Below, piece after piece: positions 61,037-64,000 of a stretch of DNA of 64,000 nucleotides. Made by a program: the position numbers and the translations under genes. The stretch comes from Dehalococcoidia bacterium (GTDB taxonomy: Bacteria; Chloroflexota; Dehalococcoidia; Lucifugimonadales; Australimonadaceae): the NCBI GenBank assembly GCA_022449765.1, contig JAKUPZ010000001.1:62001-126000 (forward strand), read 5' to 3'. Positions within the stretch are counted from its first letter, which is position 1, and the number at the start of each line of letters is the position of its first letter. The notes under the pieces are model-generated. The model searched no databases, had not been told where the DNA came from, and saw only the letters and a program-made list of their open reading frames with translations.

Positions 61037-61709
61037 TCAATACCTGATAATCGATACGTCTACCAAAACTGGTTCGGTTTGCATATATGCAAATGGTGAA
61101 ATTCAGAGGGTACATATATGGGGTTCCAAAAATAACCATACTGCAGAATTATTACCAGCTATAAAAATGCTTATGGACTTAGAGTCAACTCGCATATCTG
61201 AATTTAACGGAATTGTTGTATCGATTGGTCCAGGCGGATTTAGTGCTATTCGTACGGGAATCGCAGTTGGGCAAGGCTTGGCTATGGGAGCTTCCTTGCC
61301 GATAGTTGGGGTAAACTCACTTGAAACTTCGGCATACTCCTTGAGGCATATTAACAAGCAAATTTGCTCGCTAATTCCTGCAGGGAGAGAGAACATTGCA
61401 TGGTGCACTTATGCGATGGATTCTTCTGGATGGCGCATAATCACTGAAGAAAAAATTACAAAAATTTCTGAATTTGTTAAATCTCAATCATCAATTGAAA
61501 ATACTTGTTTTTGTGGAGAAGGACTGACTCCAGATATTGTGGAGCTACTAGAGGCACATTATAAAATTGAACTTCTGAGAGTAGAAGATTCTCCTGTATT
61601 AGCAAGACTAAAAGGAGCTATCGAAATAGGCATTAATTTGCTTAGTAGTCAAGAAAATTTGACGAATAATATAGAACCTAAATACCTTCGCCCTCCTTCA
61701 ATAACGTAA
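61026..61709 (+). CDS. tsaB: tRNA threonylcarbamoyladenosine biosynthesis protein TsaB
   Basis: A 227-residue TsaB/YeaZ protein of the ASKHA fold, the non-catalytic partner of TsaD. Opening YLIIDTSTKTGSVCIY, HTAELLPAIKMLM, and the IGPGGFSAIRTGIAVGQGLAMG stretch match the family. The C-terminal half is shorter and more divergent, as usual. ndk starts 91 bases later. Confidence 0.93.
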   Translation: MKNNQYLIIDTSTKTGSVCIYANGEIQRVHIWGSKNNHTAELLPAIKMLMDLESTRISEFNGIVVSIGPGGFSAIRTGIAVGQGLAMGASLPIVGVNSLETSAYSLRHINKQICSLIPAGRENIAWCTYAMDSSGWRIITEEKITKISEFVKSQSSIENTCFCGEGLTPDIVELLEAHYKIELLRVEDSPVLARLKGAIEIGINLLSSQENLTNNIEPKYLRPPSIT

Positions 61710-61800
61710 TCTTTAGACGGGCTGCTATAGTATTAAGCGCAAAAGTCCCGTAATAATTAAGCTTAATGATTTATGTGCATATTTTCTAAAGGAGAAAACT

Positions 61801-62256
61801 TTGGCTGAACGAACACTTGTACTTCTAAAACCTGACGCCGTCCAGCGTGGCTTAGTTGGCGAAATTGTAGGTAGATTGGAAAATCGTGGATGGAAAATAG
61901 TGGGCCTAAAATTCATGCGAATGACAGATGAGGTAGCGAGAAAGCATTATGCGGAGCATGTCGAAAAACCATTTTTCCCTGGATTGGCTGCGTTTATGAT
62001 GTCGCGTCCTATTATTGCGATTGCTCTTGAAGGGGAGAACGTTGTGGATGCAGTTCGCAAATCTATGGGTTCGACTAATCCCCAGGATGCTAACCCTGGA
62101 ACAATACGAGGAGATTTAGCTGTAAATATCGGTAGAAATCTAATTCATGGGTCTGATTCAGTAGAATCAGCAATCCGTGAATTAGCAATTTTTTTCAATG
62201 GCGAAGAGCTATATGAGTATGAGCGTGAGGCCGACAATTGGGTTACTGAATCCTGA
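61801..62256 (+). CDS. ndk: Nucleoside diphosphate kinase
   Basis: A 151-residue kinase that transfers the gamma-phosphate of ATP to nucleoside diphosphates via a phosphohistidine. RTLVLLKPDAVQRGLVGEIVGRLE starts it (residues 4-27), the catalytic H116 is in NLIHGSDS, and GTIRGDLAVNIGRN precedes it. The TTG start follows AAAGGAG. It converges with rsfS over 14 bases. Confidence 0.97.
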   Translation: MAERTLVLLKPDAVQRGLVGEIVGRLENRGWKIVGLKFMRMTDEVARKHYAEHVEKPFFPGLAAFMMSRPIIAIALEGENVVDAVRKSMGSTNPQDANPGTIRGDLAVNIGRNLIHGSDSVESAIRELAIFFNGEELYEYEREADNWVTES

Positions 62257-62611
62257 CCAATTCTCTTCCGGTGCGCCACACTTCTTCTAGTTTATAGAAA
62301 TTGCGCTGCTCCTCACTAAAAACATTTACTACTATGTCACCGAAATCAAGAAGGACCCACCCTGAATTGGATGATCCTTCTTGATGGTGCAGGTGTAATC
62401 CATCCTTTTTTATCTTTTCAGCGATATCATTACCTAGAGATTGCACTTGACGCGTGCTGGACCCACTAAGCATGATCATGTAATCAGTGAAGCTTGAAAT
62501 ATCTTTTACGTCGAGAAGGACAATGTTTTGAGCCTGCTTATCAGAAGCAAGTTCGATAGCGTTTCTAGCTATCGACGCAATGTCTAAAGCGGTAGAAAAT
62601 TGATCAGCCAT
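62243..62611 (-). CDS. rsfS: Ribosome silencing factor RsfS
   Basis: A 122-residue factor that binds L14 of the large subunit and blocks subunit joining in stationary phase. VLLDVKDISSFTDYMIMLSGSSTRQVQSLGNDI and GSSNSGWVLLDFGDIVVNVF (residue blocks about 33-62 and 78-97) are family-typical. Converges with ndk. Confidence 0.93.
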   Translation of the reverse strand: MADQFSTALDIASIARNAIELASDKQAQNIVLLDVKDISSFTDYMIMLSGSSTRQVQSLGNDIAEKIKKDGLHLHHQEGSSNSGWVLLDFGDIVVNVFSEEQRNFYKLEEVWRTGRELVRIQ

Positions 62612-62650
62612 TGGTAGATTATAGGGCAGATAGAGATTAAGAGTTTATTA

Positions 62651-63778
62651 ATGACAAACAGAGAAAGAAAAAAAACTAACCTACCTCGTGTCGTAGTAGC
62701 TATGTCTGGAGGCGTTGATTCTTCTGTAGCAGCGTATCTTTTGTCACGTGAAGGATACGAGGTTATAGGAATTACAATGCGCCTTTGGTCTGCAGATGAG
62801 GATGTAGAAATTGCGGCTGATCATCAAGGCTGTTGTTCTATAGATGATATTGAGGATGCTCGTAGGGTTTGCCAGTCAATCGGAATACCACATTACGTAT
62901 TGGATGCCAGGAACGAGTTTCAGGAACACGTCATAAAATATTTTACTGATGAGTACCGAAAGGGTCGTACACCACATCCCTGTATTGCATGTAATGATCG
63001 GATAAAATTCGATTTTTTGTTGAGCCGTAGCCAAATGATGGAAGCTGAGTACATCGCTACCGGTCACTACGCGCGCATTGCACTAAACCATACTGGGCGA
63101 TTTATGCTTCGTGAAGGAGTTGATCGATTGAAAGATCAATCATACGTGCTATTTGGTTTGAGTCAGTCGCAGTTAAGTAAAATTTTATTACCGATTGGTG
63201 GCTACACAAAGGGTCAAATAAGAGATTTTGCATTTGAAGCTGGATTGCATATCGCAAATAAATTAGATAGCCAAGAGATTTGCTTTATCCCAAGTGGCGA
63301 TTACCGTCAATTTATTAAAGATAAGACGGAGCCAGCTCCCGGCAATATTATCGACAGTGAAGGTACAATTGTGGGCTCTCACCCAGGTGTAGAGTTCTAC
63401 ACGGTTGGTCAACGCCGAGGTTTGAATATAACTCCTAATCAATTAAATTTACCTGAAGGGACAAAAATATTTGTTACCGGGGTAAACCCAATGTCTAAAA
63501 CGATAATGGTAGGAACTTCTGAGGATTTAATGGGCCATGGCGTTTTGGTTGATCGAGTAAATTATATTGATGGCGTCGCTCCTCATGGACCAATCAATAT
63601 TGATGCAAAAATTAGATACAATGGAATTAAGTCCTCCGCAGTCCTGTACCCTGATGGTGAATCTGCAGTTTTGCGATTTGATGATCCTCAACGTGCAATT
63701 ACACCTGGTCAAGCTGCAGTTTTTTATGCAGATGATTGCGTATTAGGTGGCGGTTACATAGATGGACCAGTGAAATAA
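62651..63778 (+). CDS. mnmA: tRNA-specific 2-thiouridylase MnmA
   Basis: A 375-residue enzyme thiolating U34 of Lys, Glu and Gln tRNAs. The PP-loop AMSGGVDSSVAAYLL binds ATP (residues 18-32). The two catalytic cysteines lie in HPCIACNDRIKF and SQEICFIPSGDY. The C-terminal barrel starts near ILYTVGQRRG-like VEFYTVGQRRGLNI. rnhB follows after 18 bases. Confidence 0.96.
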   Translation: MTNRERKKTNLPRVVVAMSGGVDSSVAAYLLSREGYEVIGITMRLWSADEDVEIAADHQGCCSIDDIEDARRVCQSIGIPHYVLDARNEFQEHVIKYFTDEYRKGRTPHPCIACNDRIKFDFLLSRSQMMEAEYIATGHYARIALNHTGRFMLREGVDRLKDQSYVLFGLSQSQLSKILLPIGGYTKGQIRDFAFEAGLHIANKLDSQEICFIPSGDYRQFIKDKTEPAPGNIIDSEGTIVGSHPGVEFYTVGQRRGLNITPNQLNLPEGTKIFVTGVNPMSKTIMVGTSEDLMGHGVLVDRVNYIDGVAPHGPINIDAKIRYNGIKSSAVLYPDGESAVLRFDDPQRAITPGQAAVFYADDCVLGGGYIDGPVK

Positions 63779-63796
63779 GGACTATAGAGGGTCAGA

Positions 63797-64000
63797 GTGG
63801 TACCAACTCAAGATGAAGAACTGACCTTGAATCTTGCAGGCTTCGTCTATATTGCTGGTGTAGATGAAGTAGGACGAGGGCCGATTGCTGGACCCGTTGT
63901 TGCGGGTGCGGTGATTTTGCCTAGCTTATCGAATATTGAAGTCCAAGACATATTTTTGATTCGAGATAGCAAAACTCTCTCTAAGAAACAGTTACCTCAA
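63797..64000 (+). CDS. rnhB: Ribonuclease HII, 5' part (runs off the window)
   Basis: The first 68 codons of RNase HII, which removes ribonucleotides from DNA-RNA hybrids. From a GTG start the frame gives the catalytic [20 protein letters not shown] with the DE pair, then the conserved [10 protein letters not shown]. The gene continues past 64000, so the end and length are unknown. Confidence 0.93.
   Translation, partial: MVPTQDEELTLNLAGFVYIAGVDEVGRGPIAGPVVAGAVILPSLSNIEVQDIFLIRDSKTLSKKQLPQ

Overview
This window reads as an unbroken stretch of bacterial chromosome, coding on both strands with very little spacing and moderately AT-rich. There are no insertion sequences, phage genes, CRISPR arrays or rRNA genes. 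The gene content suggests a marine Chloroflexota of the SAR202/Dehalococcoidia type: two phthalate-oxygenase-like Rieske proteins, hydantoinase B, a tricarboxylate transporter, several amidases and class II aldolases, a translin homologue, EtfAB and an H+-pyrophosphatase. That assignment is inferred from gene content. UGA is an ordinary stop here (purL, dnaB and the YqeY gene all end in TGA), and all four tRNA genes encode their own CCA.

Layout. 0-4 kb: translin-like protein, membrane pyrophosphatase (hppA, followed by a 16-bp hairpin), an SDR without the usual catalytic residues, and dcd. 4.3-8.2 kb: riboflavin operon ribD-ribE-ribBA-ribH, then a YqeY protein. 8.3-11.2 kb: purQ-purL. 11.3-16.1 kb: replication cluster rplI-dnaB-DnaD-like protein-tandem AAA+ helicase-loader-like protein, then a HIT protein and crcB. 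16.1-27.2 kb: leuS, a Rad50/SbcC-like ATPase, etfB-etfA, and several poorly characterised proteins (zinc-peptidase-like membrane protein, TolB-like lipoprotein, AlkD-like repeat protein). 27.2-53.4 kb: a catabolic, accessory-like region with two Rieske oxygenases, an MDR alcohol dehydrogenase, hydantoinase B, a metallo-beta-lactamase-fold hydrolase, a cyclase-family hydrolase, a fused TctA-TctB transporter, an MFS transporter, two class II aldolases and two amidases, each preceded by a tiny partner ORF. Housekeeping genes (gltX, rluD, lspA, rarA, moaD-moaE, nadC, miaB) and tRNAs are interspersed. 53.5-64 kb: Nudix hydrolase, methyltransferase, ruvC-ruvA, yebC, rpsP-khpA-rimM, mgtE, thiL-tsaE-tsaB, ndk, rsfS, mnmA and a truncated rnhB.

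The main discovery candidate is the minus-strand alcohol dehydrogenase at 28615-29733. Its frame is open from a well-placed start with a strong ribosome-binding site to its natural end, apart from one UGA. That UGA lies exactly where this family has its catalytic zinc-binding cysteine (the C of the CGSD motif). Nine bases after it begins a perfect 8-bp hairpin with a GUA loop, at the spacing expected of a bacterial SECIS element. The simplest reading is a selenocysteine-containing zinc alcohol dehydrogenase. No selenocysteine machinery lies in this window, so the genome must be checked for it.

A second pattern concerns gene expression. Most genes have clear GGAG-type ribosome-binding sites. 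Several (moaD-moaE, nadC, lspA, the HAD phosphatase) lack one and instead carry a -10-like hexamer 6-8 bases before the ATG, which suggests leaderless transcripts. No gene-free stretch exceeds 300 bases; the longest are 21212-21402 and 11182-11346, where I see no recognisable RNA or regulatory element.
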